From Diospyros lotus (lineage: Eukaryota > Streptophyta > Magnoliopsida > Ericales > Ebenaceae), in contig NC_068350.1 of NCBI RefSeq assembly GCF_014633365.1, positions 12,563,787 through 12,627,786 of the forward strand: DNA of 64,000 bases, given 5' to 3'. Shown in pieces: positions 1-11,034 of this stretch. The notes beneath the pieces were generated by a model. It did not search any database. It saw only the letters and a program-made list of their open reading frames with translations, and was not told the origin of the DNA. A program made the position numbers and the translations under genes. Numbering within the stretch: position 1 is the first letter of the stretch; every line of letters begins with the position of its first letter.

Positions 1-258
1 ATTATGATAAGTATCTTGTGCAAACAGATTGTAGTAGTATTGAGACATGAGTGTAAATTTGACAATCAAATTGCAGGTAAAGAATCAAAATGATATGAAA
101 ATGCTGTTTAAGAATTCTACCTGATCTCAGTCTCATATACAATGCACAAACAAAAATAAAGTAAAAGAGAAACAGAGTTACCGATTTTATCAGGAGATAC
201 TTATTCTTTTATTTTATTTATTTATTTATTTTTTGTTCTTTTTGTTTTTGCCTTAATC

Positions 259-1330
259 TCTCCGGCAATGGCACCAAAATTTGGCTGCACTTTCACCCTG
301 CAATTAAAACACAATAAAAACAAATCATAATAAAATTTTTATATTTTTTTTTATTTTAGTGAGAGGTTTATACTCGCCAGTGTACGAGTGCAGTTGTAGT
401 TCAAATTTAAATTTATATTTTTTGGATGAATCCAGGTCGTCCACTGAGAGATTTATTTATGGCAAAAGAAAAAGAATGTCACACACATGCACACGCATTT
501 GGACAAATTGGCAACAAGATTTTTTATAGTTTTTTTTAGACAACAGATACTAGAAAATAAAGTAAGACAGAAATTGAAATAAACATTAAACGTAAAAATA
601 TGAATTTGGATAGTGCTTGAGTTAAGACAATTTCAGTACCAACCCGTTGATTCCCAAATTTTAGCATAAAAGATTAGCAACATTAATTTAATTTCAGATA
701 TGAAGGTTTGTTATTAAACGCAATTAGAGATGATGATAGTTCTACTTTAAGCAATCCACATACATGATATGCGGGATTCTAATTTAAGCAACTACCATAA
801 ATTCAATTACAATTAATATACAAAACAACTAAATTAATCATCCGGGTTTGGGTATGATAGGGTTTTCAGTTCTAATAACTCTCATACATGGCATGAAAGC
901 TCTAAGTTAGGCTTACACTCCAATCCAAACCTAGTGATTTCTTAATAATTAAGACACACTCATACTGAAATTTAAATTAATGTTATTCATTTAAAGCGCA
1001 GCTTTCTTTGGGAATCATTGGCGTTGGACACTGTCCTTACCTTAACCCAAGATTAGATTTAGCTACTCATCTCCATTTGAAAATTAATTGACAAGAATTT
1101 AAATGACATAATTTGAATAATAGAATTTAAATGACGGGAATTAAATAGTAGAAACTAACCGTCCATTTAGGCGGTGAACAATTAAATGACAAGAATTAAA
1201 ATTACAGAAATTTAAAGACATAAACTAACCGTCCATTTAGGCGGTGAACAATTAAATGACAAGAATTAAAATTACAGAAATTTAAAGGTATAAACTAACC
1301 GTCCATTTAGGCGGTGAATAATAAAGTAAC
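259..1330 (-). repeat. LTR-retrotransposon remnant, antisense, with tRNA-Asp-type primer site
   Basis: Read on the minus strand, about 259-283 gives TGGTGCCATTGCCGGAGA. This is a mutated form of the plant primer-binding site complementary to the 3' end of tRNA-Asp (TGGCGCCGTTGCCGGGGA), used by Athila/Tat-type Ty3/gypsy elements. The AT-rich sequence at higher coordinates would then be the 3' part of an antisense LTR. A minus-strand GTACACTGGCGAGTATAAAC stretch near 363-384 fits LTR leader sequence. No coding part is left. The LTR outer end was not found, so the right limit is approximate. Confidence 0.4.
1151..1320. repeat. 70-bp tandem repeat, about 2.4 copies
   Basis: Copies begin at 1151, 1221 and 1291. 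Each contains AACTAACCGTCCATTTAGGC followed by an AT-rich half. The period is exactly 70 bp, the first two units are nearly identical and the third is partial. Confidence 0.9.
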
Positions 1331-1592
1331 AATAAATGACATAAGAATTTAAAAGAAGAAAGAAAGGAAGTAAGATCACAAGAGAAAATACTAAAAAAAA
1401 GGAGAAAGAACAAGAACAATTCTCAAAGAGAGAATTATAAGGAAACAACTAAACTTTGATTCAAGAATAATAATCACACTTACAAATGCAATCAAGTGAC
1501 CTATTTATAGGCCACAAGATGCAATACAAACCACACAATTTTAATTATTCAACTAGACATAATTATATCTAATGGGCACTCACACACTTAAA

Positions 1593-1750
1593 GTTAAATG
1601 GATTTTAGCTATAATACACACCTAATATTAAATGGATTTTAGCTAAAATACATACCTAATAAAGTACTCATAAAGTTAAATAGATTTTAGCTATAATACA
1701 CACCTAATAGATAAATGGATTTTAGCTAAAAAACACACCTAATAAAGCAC
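1593..1750. repeat. Compound AT-rich tandem repeat, 34-47 bp units
   Basis: Four copies of a TAAATGGATTTTAGCTA core start near 1595, 1629, 1676 and 1711. The spacing suggests a duplicated pair of unequal units (about 81 bp per pair). Confidence 0.8.
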
Positions 1751-1821
1751 TCACATTAAAAATAAAAATAGATTTCTATAAATTGATTTTTTAATCTTCA
1801 TTAGTATTAAAAATAATCCTT

Positions 1822-1940
1822 GGGCTTTAATTCTTCATGGGCTTGAATTCTTCATGGACTTTAATTCTTCATGGGCTTGAATTCTTTATGGACTTGAATT
1901 TTTCATGGACTTGAATTCTTCATGGATTTGAATTCTTCAT
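1822..1940. repeat. 17-bp minisatellite, 7 copies
   Basis: Seven uninterrupted 17-bp units of the form GGRCTTGAATTCTTCAT with single-base variation. Several carry an EcoRI site (GAATTC). There is no coding relevance. Confidence 0.9.
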
Positions 1941-4897
1941 TCCTAAAAAAAAAAAAATAATAATTTAATGTTATTAATAAATTATATATATTATATATAT
2001 ATTACATGCATGCATATAATGATGTATATGTATTATATATAATTTGATATATTATCCTTATTATTATTATTTTTAAATTTTACTTTAGAACTTCATTTCA
2101 TTTATTTTTCGATTTAAACTTGCATATAACTATAAAATATATATTAATATCTAATTTAAGCCATTTTTAAGATCAAAAGAAGGTTGTAATTATAACAAAA
2201 TTCTTACAAAATTAACCACTAATCACCCATCGTATTGTCCAATATTCGAACATATAATCTGGACATATCCAATACTTGGATTCCATACAATTGATCACTT
2301 AAACTATCTCGAGAGGTTCATTATTAATAAATTAATATCAAATGTCATTAGGATTGGGTGGGTTAGTGGTAAGGGGTTATAATGATTTTCTTTTAGTTTC
2401 AATGTAAGATTGATTCTAACAGCTGATCGATGGTACCTGGTGGCTGGTCGAAGACATGGTTAGTGATGGGAAAAAAAGGAAAAAAACAAAAAGGAGTTGG
2501 TGATGTTGAAGAAGAAGAGGATGAAGGTTGTACAAGTGGCCTCATGAAACTCTCTCTTTCTCTACCAATATTAGAGGACCCAACGATGTTGGGTTCCAAC
2601 CACTAGAACTCCAATGTTTTAGTCATTGCAACTCTATTGATTGATTGTTGGAGTTCTAGAGAATTGGCAGAGAAAAAGAGACCCTGGAATTTAGAAATTT
2701 GGTTGAGAGAGAGAGAGTTGGTGACACTGCCATGGTCGCTATATGACATGACCTCAGTGGAAAGAGAGGGAGAAGGAAGAAAGAGGAGAGCAAGATAGAA
2801 AAGGTTAGTTTTGGTATTTTTAAATAAAATTTAATGGTTGTTTAATTACTATAAGGGGGAAAATGATAAATGATTAATAAAATTAAGGGAGATTTTTGTC
2901 ATTTTCAAAATATTAGAGTATTTGGGCCTTCTTGTCAAAGCTCATGATGTTGTTATAATTTATCCCTAATTATAATCCCACACAAAAATTCAACTAGTTA
3001 GGAGCAACTCTTAATTTTACTCTGAATAAAAGTTTTGGATATGTAATGAACACCATAAAGCTGGAAGATGAACTCTTGACCCCAGTCTTGAGATTATACT
3101 CGTTGAGGTCGATATTTTAGTGGGAATCATAGGGTCTGTTAGTGCCCTAGCTTGTGCCATCCATGGGTTTAGTAATATTATTCCTTTAGAGTTCTATACT
3201 AGCATCATTATTCACCAATCTATTCAAGGTCGACTAAGGGATACGTTGGCGAGGCATGTGCCTGGAGCCTCTAACCCCTTAAATCTAATAAATTATTATT
3301 ATTAAAATAAAATTAATAAATTTTTAATTTTTTATTAAGAGATTGGGGCCCCTAAATTAATAATGACCTAAGACCACAACCCCTTGAGCCGGTCGTACAT
3401 CTATTCACTCCTTAAATTTATGGTAAAGTATCACTTAAAAAGACAAAATATAACGCAACAAATTATCACAATATTCAAATGCGACGATCCTAAAGTCACC
3501 TAATCGGTGCTCTCTATTCTAGTAGACCACCACCCCAATGAGTATTCTATAAATTCCATCCATTTGAAGTAATATATGGATTTAAAACTTTGGCCTACAA
3601 GGTGAACATGGACAACGAAAAGAAACACTCCCCACAGGTACTCGTATTTGACCCCTAATTAACCTATACCCGAGTTGCATGCAGTGTTGTATTCGCATTC
3701 ATACACCAACTCCAAGTGATCTATTTAAGCCTAGGGTGGTGGTTAGCTATTGGCTAGACCTGCATATAACCCCCCCTTGTTGGACAACTAGGATCTAGGA
3801 TCTAGATTAATTAAACCCAATAAAAAGGTAATGTTCAACAAATTTTAAGGTAAAGGAAAATTCTATTTCTAGTCATCCATTTTATTTTCCACAACCACAT
3901 TTTAATATACCTAAAATATTTTTTTTTGAAAGTCTATTTTTATCTTTATTATTGCATCCACTTTCTCCCTCAATGAATTGTCCGCCATCCGCTCTATGCT
4001 ACTGCCAATTCACGCTAGAGATTATGCAGTCAAGAACGTCGGATACGATGTAACGAAAACAAAAAATGAATGAAAACACAATTATGTAGTAAAAGAAAAA
4101 TAGTGAACACATACAAATATATATAGGTGACCACTCTATCTCACCTAGAACCTCGAGTTGCGGCCGTGATGGCGCCTCTGATTTTGCAGAGACGGCCCAC
4201 ACCCACACAACCTACCTTTAATTTTGCAGTCTTCTATATGAAGCTCGTCTTTGTCGTAAATACAAGCAGGTGATTCGAGTTGTTGGGATTTGATGATAAG
4301 TTTTAGGGATAACTATTGTATAGGGATGATGGGAATTGTGTGTGATGGTAATAGAAGAGGGTATTTTTAAAAAATATTTGCTGCAAAAAATTATTAATGT
4401 GGCTGCAAAGAGTAAAACAGAAAAATTAGATTTCTACTTACTGCAAAAAACAAAAAAATTGGCTGCAAATAGAATTTTCCTAACCTAAAATCACAATAAC
4501 CCTAAATTTAAATTGAATGGCCATGGGTATTCGATAAACATTCATTATTGGATGAAGAATGGGAATGGCAAACTCAGCGTGTTACTCGATCGGTACAATT
4601 AAAAAATGTAAATATTATGAAGGGAGATATGAGTATGAAAAAAATTACACACGGTCGATATACCTTTATTCCTAAATAAGATGTTATATCGATAATGGAT
4701 ATATGAAAGAGTATTACCAAATTAGTTTAATTTTGGCCAAGTTGGGTGGAGAAGAAAACTACTAAATTTGTTCTCAATAAATTTATAGGATAAATTGAAT
4801 ACAATAAAGCTCTAAATTCAACAATCCATGGCAATGGCCAAACTGAAAAGAAATCAAGAAGCAGGTGCGCATGAAATTATTTAGAACACTTGGAACT
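1941..4897. other. AT-rich intergenic region, no supported gene
   Basis: This stretch has poly-A/T runs, a TA microsatellite near 1980-2030 and a GA-rich patch near 2700-2800. The short open frames (2399-2599, 3120-3305, 3999-4208) have no recognisable domain or splice structure. The part next to 4898 will include the 3' UTR of the minus-strand transporter. No convincing transposon ends were found. Confidence 0.6.
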
Positions 4898-7847
4898 TCA
4901 TGGAGTGGATGGACCAATTGACTTCTTGTATGTATACCACTTTGCAACCAGTAGATAAGCTCCCAAATTCAGCACACTTAGCACTGCCAAAAACCAGAAG
5001 AAGTAGTGAAGATGGCCATAGTTCAAATTATCAGGTATCCAGCCAGGCTTGCCATCTCTAGTGCTCACATCAGCCACAATATTGACAAGTAGTGAGCTTA
5101 GATAGTTGCCGAGAGCCACAGTCGACAGCGAGAGCGCCGAGCAGAGGCTTCTCATCCCGTCGGGCGCCTGCTCGTAGAAGAACTCCAGCTGCCCAACGAA
5201 CGTGAAAACCTCGGCGCAGCCGATGATGAAGTACTGGGGGACTTGCCAGAATATCGACATGGGCACGTGTTTATGCTCGTAGAAGCCGTGCCTTCTGACC
5301 ATCCTCAGCCTAACGAGCTCCAAAGTCCCTGATATTGAAGTTATATGCTCAAAATCACGTTATATAAAAAGTCTCATAATATACCTTTTCTTTAGTACCT
5401 GCTGCTAGCATGGCGAAGATGGAGATGGCAAGCCCAATTGCCATCCTCTGGAGCTGCGTGAAGCCGTTTCTGTGGCCAGTGAACCTTCTGGCGAGGGGCA
5501 CGATGAGGCGGTCGTAGACGGGGACCCAGAAGATGACGCTGAGGGTGTCGAAGAGCGATAGAGAGGCGGAAGGGATCTCAAAGGAGGAGCCCATTTGGAG
5601 ATCCATGGTGTTGCCTTGAAGTACAAATAGGGTCCCCATTTGGCTGTAAAATGTGGTGAAGATGATCCCAGTTGCCCATATGGGGAGTAGCCTTATAATG
5701 GACTTGAGCTCTTCAACCTGAGTCACTGTGCAAAGCCTCCAGGCATCAACTGACCCTTTGATTCCATCGGATTGAGTCTCCACAGCTGCCTTATCCAAGA
5801 AACTGAGTGAAATCAAATGGTATATTAATCTAGTGTGAAAATTGTTATGATCGGACTGCCAATCCAGAAAAGTAAGTAAAAAAAAAAAAAAAACACTATT
5901 CAACTTTACGTACCATGTACGTTCTCCATCCCACAATAATAGGAAGAATGATCTATTCAATGTGTAGTTTCATTTTCATGAAACTATAAATCTCTACCAT
6001 CGGGAACACAATTTTTATAGAGATAAAATTGAAAACCAAATCAGTTCTTACAACTTCAAAATATTAGTTACACATAATTTAAAAACTCTAATTATCAAGT
6101 CGTGAGACACTTTGAACACAGAAACACAATAATCTAATAATAATCATCTAGCAAGTCATTGTTGTGCGACTTATCAACAACTATATATATTAGGGCAATG
6201 TATATTTATAGATGACAATTCTGATGAGAATAAATCTCTTATACTTATTTATATTTACTATAAGAAAGCTATTTGTGTGAGCCTTTGTCTCTGTTCTTAT
6301 GTGATGCAAAAGACAATAAAACTCTCTGGAAATAGCATTAGATGATTGGGTATGATGTAAAAAATGAGTTGAGGGATGTAGTATTAGATGATTTGGACTT
6401 AAAAATGTAAGGTTGAAATACTACCATAAATTTCTATTCTTTTTTCTCTTAAATTTTGTGGGCGACTTTGCACAAATCAATTTATTACAAATATGAATAT
6501 AGTCGCCTCTTAACTTATTTTACACCGGAAATAATAACTAACCTTAACTGGTCTGTGTGATCGAGCTTGCGGCTTCCACTAATGGAGGATTCTTCCTCGG
6601 CGGTCTCGTGGAGGAAAGACTTATCGGCCGGAACTTGAACTCGGAACTTCCTCAAGGAAGCAACCAGAACCTGGCAGATACGAGTCAGGGGGCTTCCGCC
6701 GGGCCTTTGATTCCTGTACAGCTTCGTCCCGGAGAAGAAGGTGACGACTGCGACCGCCATCGCCACTGCCGGAATGCCAAAACCCCAGCCCCAGCCGACG
6801 TTGGTTTGAACCCAGACAAGCACAGTCGAAGCCACGAGGGCGCCGATGTTGATGGAGAAGTAGAACCAGTTGAAGAAGGAGCTCTTGCTCTTCTTCTCGG
6901 ACTCGTCGGAGTCGTCGAACTGGTCGGCGCCGAAGGAGGAGACGCAGGGCTTGATGCCACCGGTGCCGAGAGCTATTAGGTAAAGTCCGACGTAGAAAAC
7001 TCCGGTTTGCAGCCCCATCGGGTGGCAAATATTATTGTCATTGCAGGGTGGTTTCAGTCCGTGGAGAGAGGCTGACAATGTCAATATTGTCATCCCCTGC
7101 ACCAAATTATCGTATACTTGGTTCAGAAAATCTCCTCGCAATTAGGGGGGGGGGGGGGGGGTTTAAGTTTAGGTTAACTTAAGGGGTGTTAATTGTGTCC
7201 TGTTCGAATTGACATGTTTAATAGACTTACAAATACGTAGATGATTGAGAAGGAGGCAATAGTCCAGTATCTTCCGAAGAAAGCATCTGCGAGAAAGGCT
7301 CCGATTAATGGAGTGACATAGCAAGTCCCCGACCAGTTTGTGACATTACTCACTGCTTCCACGCTGCTCTGGTTTAGCTGGAATTTCAGGTAGTTCACTA
7401 GATTTGTGTTTATCCCGTAGTATGCCAGTCTTTCACAACACTCATTTCCTGCATTCATTTCCATAATTAATTAGCTAAAAGGGATGACCTTTTATCATCA
7501 GCCTAACTCACAGGATTTATAAAATATATATATATATATATATTATTATGGTAATGGTCGTTATTTTAAATCACTCTGTTTCTTATTCTAAGGTAAATTT
7601 GAACCCAAGATCTAAATACTTTTAAAATAATAATATATATACCGAAACAATAGATTTAAAATTCCAAATTATTGAAAATAACAAAGATCAGAAGCAACCC
7701 AGTACAACTTAGAATGGAACCAGAATGATACAAATACCTACCCAGAATATAAGGGCATGCTCTCCAGCTTCCTGTTTCCTTCTTGTTGGCGGGATTGTTG
7801 CGAAAATCAGTTGTTCCGTCCTTGGTATACTTGTCTTCATCTGCCAT
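4898..7847 (-). CDS. NPF8-like: NPF8-family (PTR1/PTR5-like) proton-coupled peptide transporter, 5 exons
   Basis: Exons on the minus strand are 7847-7742, 7448-7231, 7096-6543, 5802-5399 and 5328-4898. All introns are GT-AG and the exons sum to 1713 bp, an uninterrupted 570-residue protein. The major facilitator NPF/PTR family normally has 12 membrane helices and imports di/tripeptides with protons. The ExxER proton-coupling motif (ECCER) is at residues 38-42. NPF8 hallmarks include [55 protein letters not shown], the [23 protein letters not shown] stretch and [11 protein letters not shown]. The overall match to my memory of Arabidopsis PTR1/NPF8.1 is strong from end to end. In Arabidopsis these are plasma-membrane peptide importers. 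The ATG is chosen because [12 protein letters not shown] matches the family N-terminus. At the exon 3/4 junction the sequence reads [11 protein letters not shown] where relatives usually have K or R before F. Intron 2 holds a 17-G run. The peptide substrate is inferred from family. Confidence 0.93.
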
Positions 7848-7990
7848 TGTTGTCTACAGAGATTACAGCTTCCTCTCTCTCTCTCTCTATATATATATAT
7901 AAGAAGAGAGACAAAAAGGGTGTAGTTGAGGTTGAAACTGGCGGTGGCGCTTCGGCTGAGGAGAGACCGTGAAGCCCAACATATTTATAT
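7848..7990 (-). promoter_or_regulatory. Putative 5' UTR and TATA box of the NPF8-like gene
   Basis: On the minus strand a TATATAAATA box lies at 7981-7990, about 135 bp upstream of the ATG at 7847. Between them, 7875-7912 is a (GA)n/(TA)n tract. GA-rich 5' UTRs are common in plant genes. The transcription start is inferred only. Confidence 0.5.
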
Positions 7991-8980
7991 ATGCAGGATC
8001 AGGGAGAGATGAAGAATTAGAGGGAGACGTTTAATTAATAGAAGGCCCATGAAAGAGATGTATGTGCATGCAGTGATCGATGTATCAGAAGATATATACA
8101 TGACCAGCACCTATATATTATTAAAATAACTCCACACATATATATGTAGATGGATATATATATATATATAAGTAATGGGAATGGGCGTATTTAATCTTTC
8201 TGTGCAGCGTCTTAGATCCCGTCCCATTTGGTTGAAAGTGGAAGGCAGTCTTATTCTATGGGCGTAAAATAAGGTACCTAAAAATATAAAAACTATCTTT
8301 CTGTATATCCAACTTCATACGTTACCATTTGAGGATCGCACTATTTATACAAAAGGAGTTCACATAAGCTTTTATAAGTGTGATAAATCAGAATTTGTTC
8401 ACCTTTTTTTCTCTCTCCCTACCCGTCTCGCCCTTGCCTGCAATCTTGCCATTGCCTTGTCTCCTCTCGTAGCTGCAATCTCACCGTCTCTCGCCTTTGC
8501 ACCTTGTTGTCTCGCCTTCTCACCATTGTAATTTTTGATAATTGACAATCACCCAAACCAATTGAAGTGTAGTGGGCCGCAATGAGAGCTAAGGCGAGAG
8601 AGAGAGAAAGAAGAGAGAGGTGAGGAGAGAGAGAGTGTTTTGGGCTGAACAAAGGAAGGATAATTTGATTATTTTATTATTAGGTAAAATTTTCTGTACA
8701 CGATCTTTGGTATAAATAGCTTTATCCATCACCTGAACCATCAATTGCACGGACAAGTAAAGTCAATGGCACACTATTCAATGAAGGTTACTGAAAATGG
8801 ATTGAATGCAAGAGAGAAAGTAAGCTTATCTATTTAATGGCAACCCCTCACACTTATATATGTTTGCACGTTTTCTTAGAAACAAGAGTGGCAGTCAATG
8901 GGCACGACAAATATCTCCTCCTGCAATTGAGAATGGGCTATTTTTATTATTTACGTACCCTCATTGAATTTTCTGGATGA
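7991..8980. other. Intergenic, low-complexity, no gene seen
   Basis: Upstream flank of the NPF8-like gene. It contains a TA microsatellite (about 8153-8171) and a pyrimidine/GA-rich patch (8405-8640) that produces a spurious 77-residue frame. No transposon ends recognised. Confidence 0.6.
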
Positions 8981-8988
8981 ATTATACT

Positions 8989-9849
8989 CATTGTTGTTAA
9001 AATTTCGATTTTACGCATATGATTTTACGATTTTACGATTCGAATACCCCCAAACGATTCAAATCCCATGTAAAATCCAATTTGAGATAAAATCCTATAA
9101 AATCTCTATTTTACATGTACGATTTTACGATTTTACGCTTCAGAGATCCCTGAACGATTTTACGATTCAAAGACCTCTATTGATTTAAGTTGTAATTTAG
9201 AGGATACTTCCAACGTCTCAATGTCACATAGCATCTGACATTGGAACTTATGCAATGAATTGTTATATTTTGCCTCTAAATTGGAACTTGATTTAACATT
9301 GATTACATAAATTCCAATGTCACATAGCATCTAACATTAATTGCATAAGTTCCAATTTACTTGATTTAAATTATAATTTTTACTTGATTTAACATTGATT
9401 GCATAAGTAAATCAAGACAAACAAGTAATTAATTAATGGACCACCCAACCCCAAATTGGGATATTACTTGATTTAATCAATGTTAAATCAAGAAAAAATT
9501 ACAATCTAAATTTAATGGAAGACATTGGAAGCATCCTCTAAAGAATTTTAAGCTATATTTTACCTCTAAATTACCTATATTTTGCCTCTAAATTGCCTAT
9601 ACCAACCTGCTAGTTTTTGAGCTATATTTAGGAAGTATCATTTTTTGAATTATAATAAGGAATAATCAAGTTATTAAATAATATTAATTTATTTTTTATA
9701 AAATTATATTATTATAAACATATATTTACAAAAATTAAAGGGTATTTTTAATTATCTCTAAAATCTTACGATTTTACGATTCGATTTTACGATCCGATTT
9801 TATGGACCCTTTATCGATCCTACTTAAAATCCCGATTTTAACAACCTTG
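8989..9849. mobile_element. Non-autonomous hAT element (MITE-like), 861 bp
   Basis: Terminal inverted repeats start CATTGTTGTTAAAATTTC on the left. On the right, read inward, they start CAAGGTTGTTAAAATCGG. A perfect 8-bp target duplication ATTATACT flanks it at 8981-8988 and 9850-9857. CA-starting inverted repeats with an 8-bp duplication are the mark of the hAT superfamily. Both ends are rich in ACGATTTTACG repeats. A second inverted repeat of about 33 bp (9196-9228 against 9514-9546) lies inside and may be an internal stem or an older nested element. No coding capacity. Confidence 0.88.
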
Positions 9850-9857
9850 ATTATACT

Positions 9858-11034
9858 TCAATTTACTTAAAATAGTAAAATTCATCCTTCATACATTTAA
9901 CTCCACCCATACTCTCTTTGATTTTAATTTTCCATTTATTTATATACTTATCTATTTTGAACACTACTAGCTAGGAGATGAAGCCTGGAAGCCAAGACAG
10001 TTCTGGGTTCTGATCTACGGGGAATGGAAGTAATTTCTATACCTAGTAGCTAATAACAGCAGCCTTCTTAGAATGTTAGCCCTAAACAAGCATTCTGTCA
10101 TTATATATATATAAAAAATATATATATCTTTATTTCAAATTATTAAAACGTTTTTTTTTTTTTTTACACAACACAAATGATCTTCTCGTCTCTAAAATGA
10201 TTGAATTAGTGACCGAATCTTCCGTCGCTACGCTTACTAAATCAGGGTTGTCAAATTGTAAATACGTAAAAGGGAAAATGTTTTTGCGATAAATTTTTTT
10301 GGTTGCTAATAGATATATTTAGCAGAGGATTTGTGCGTTGGAAAATTTGTCTCCAAACTATAAAATTTAGTAAAGGAAATAATAAGTTGGAGTTGCAAAT
10401 ACTTTCCACAGGGATGGGTGGACCAATCTAGGCCCAACCCAAGAGAGCTACGCTAGGCCCATCCTCCCAACCCAACTCCCACGAAGGGTGTGTGAGGTAG
10501 GTTTAAATGTTGAACCATTATGAGTGACTTCGTTATCTTCTAAATCATAATCAAACCATCATATACTTCAAAACATCTAAACAATATCTTTGTGGTTTGG
10601 GCGATCTCAACTATAACAATTAATAGGGAAAAAAAAAAAAAAAGCCAACAATAATGACATTTTTTATTTTTTCTTTTAAAATAATAAAAACTTAAAAAAA
10701 ATAGAAAGTTGTTAATTAAACCAACCAATCAAAGTCATTAATTTGCATACTTGAGAGTGAAGAAAAAACTCATAGCATTTTGATTGTTTCAATGGCTAGG
10801 CTCCAAATCATTAAACAAAAAATTGTGAACTTTTATTTACTTGATAATCAATTGCAATTTATAGTTTTATGCGATCTTTAAATTTGTTAACCCATATTGA
10901 CCACTTCTCTTAGTTTGGCGATTTGGGATGGTTTGGCTCAGTCAATTTGAACAGTTTGGTTTTTTCTTATTCACCCTTAACTCTTATAAAGAACATAGTT
11001 TTTAGCTTGATCCACCAAAACAAGACTTACAAAG
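9858..11034. other. AT-rich intergenic region, nothing recognised
   Basis: Contains poly-T and poly-A runs (10149-10163, 10627-10641). The only long frame (10540-10728) is low-complexity. No domain, RNA gene or transposon terminus is supported. Confidence 0.55.

Noticed and set aside
2399..2599. Serine-rich 66-residue minus-strand frame
   Set aside because: Low complexity, no recognisable family, no supporting gene structure.
3120..3305. Possible 61-residue protein
   Set aside because: No Kozak-like context, domain, or homologue recognised; flanked by AT-rich non-coding DNA.
6557..6979. 140-residue plus-strand frame across the NPF8-like gene
   Set aside because: It is the antisense shadow of exon 3, which has clear family conservation on the minus strand.
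7848..7990. Divergent promoter serving a second gene upstream of NPF8-like
   Set aside because: No gene can be supported on the plus strand between 7850 and 8988.
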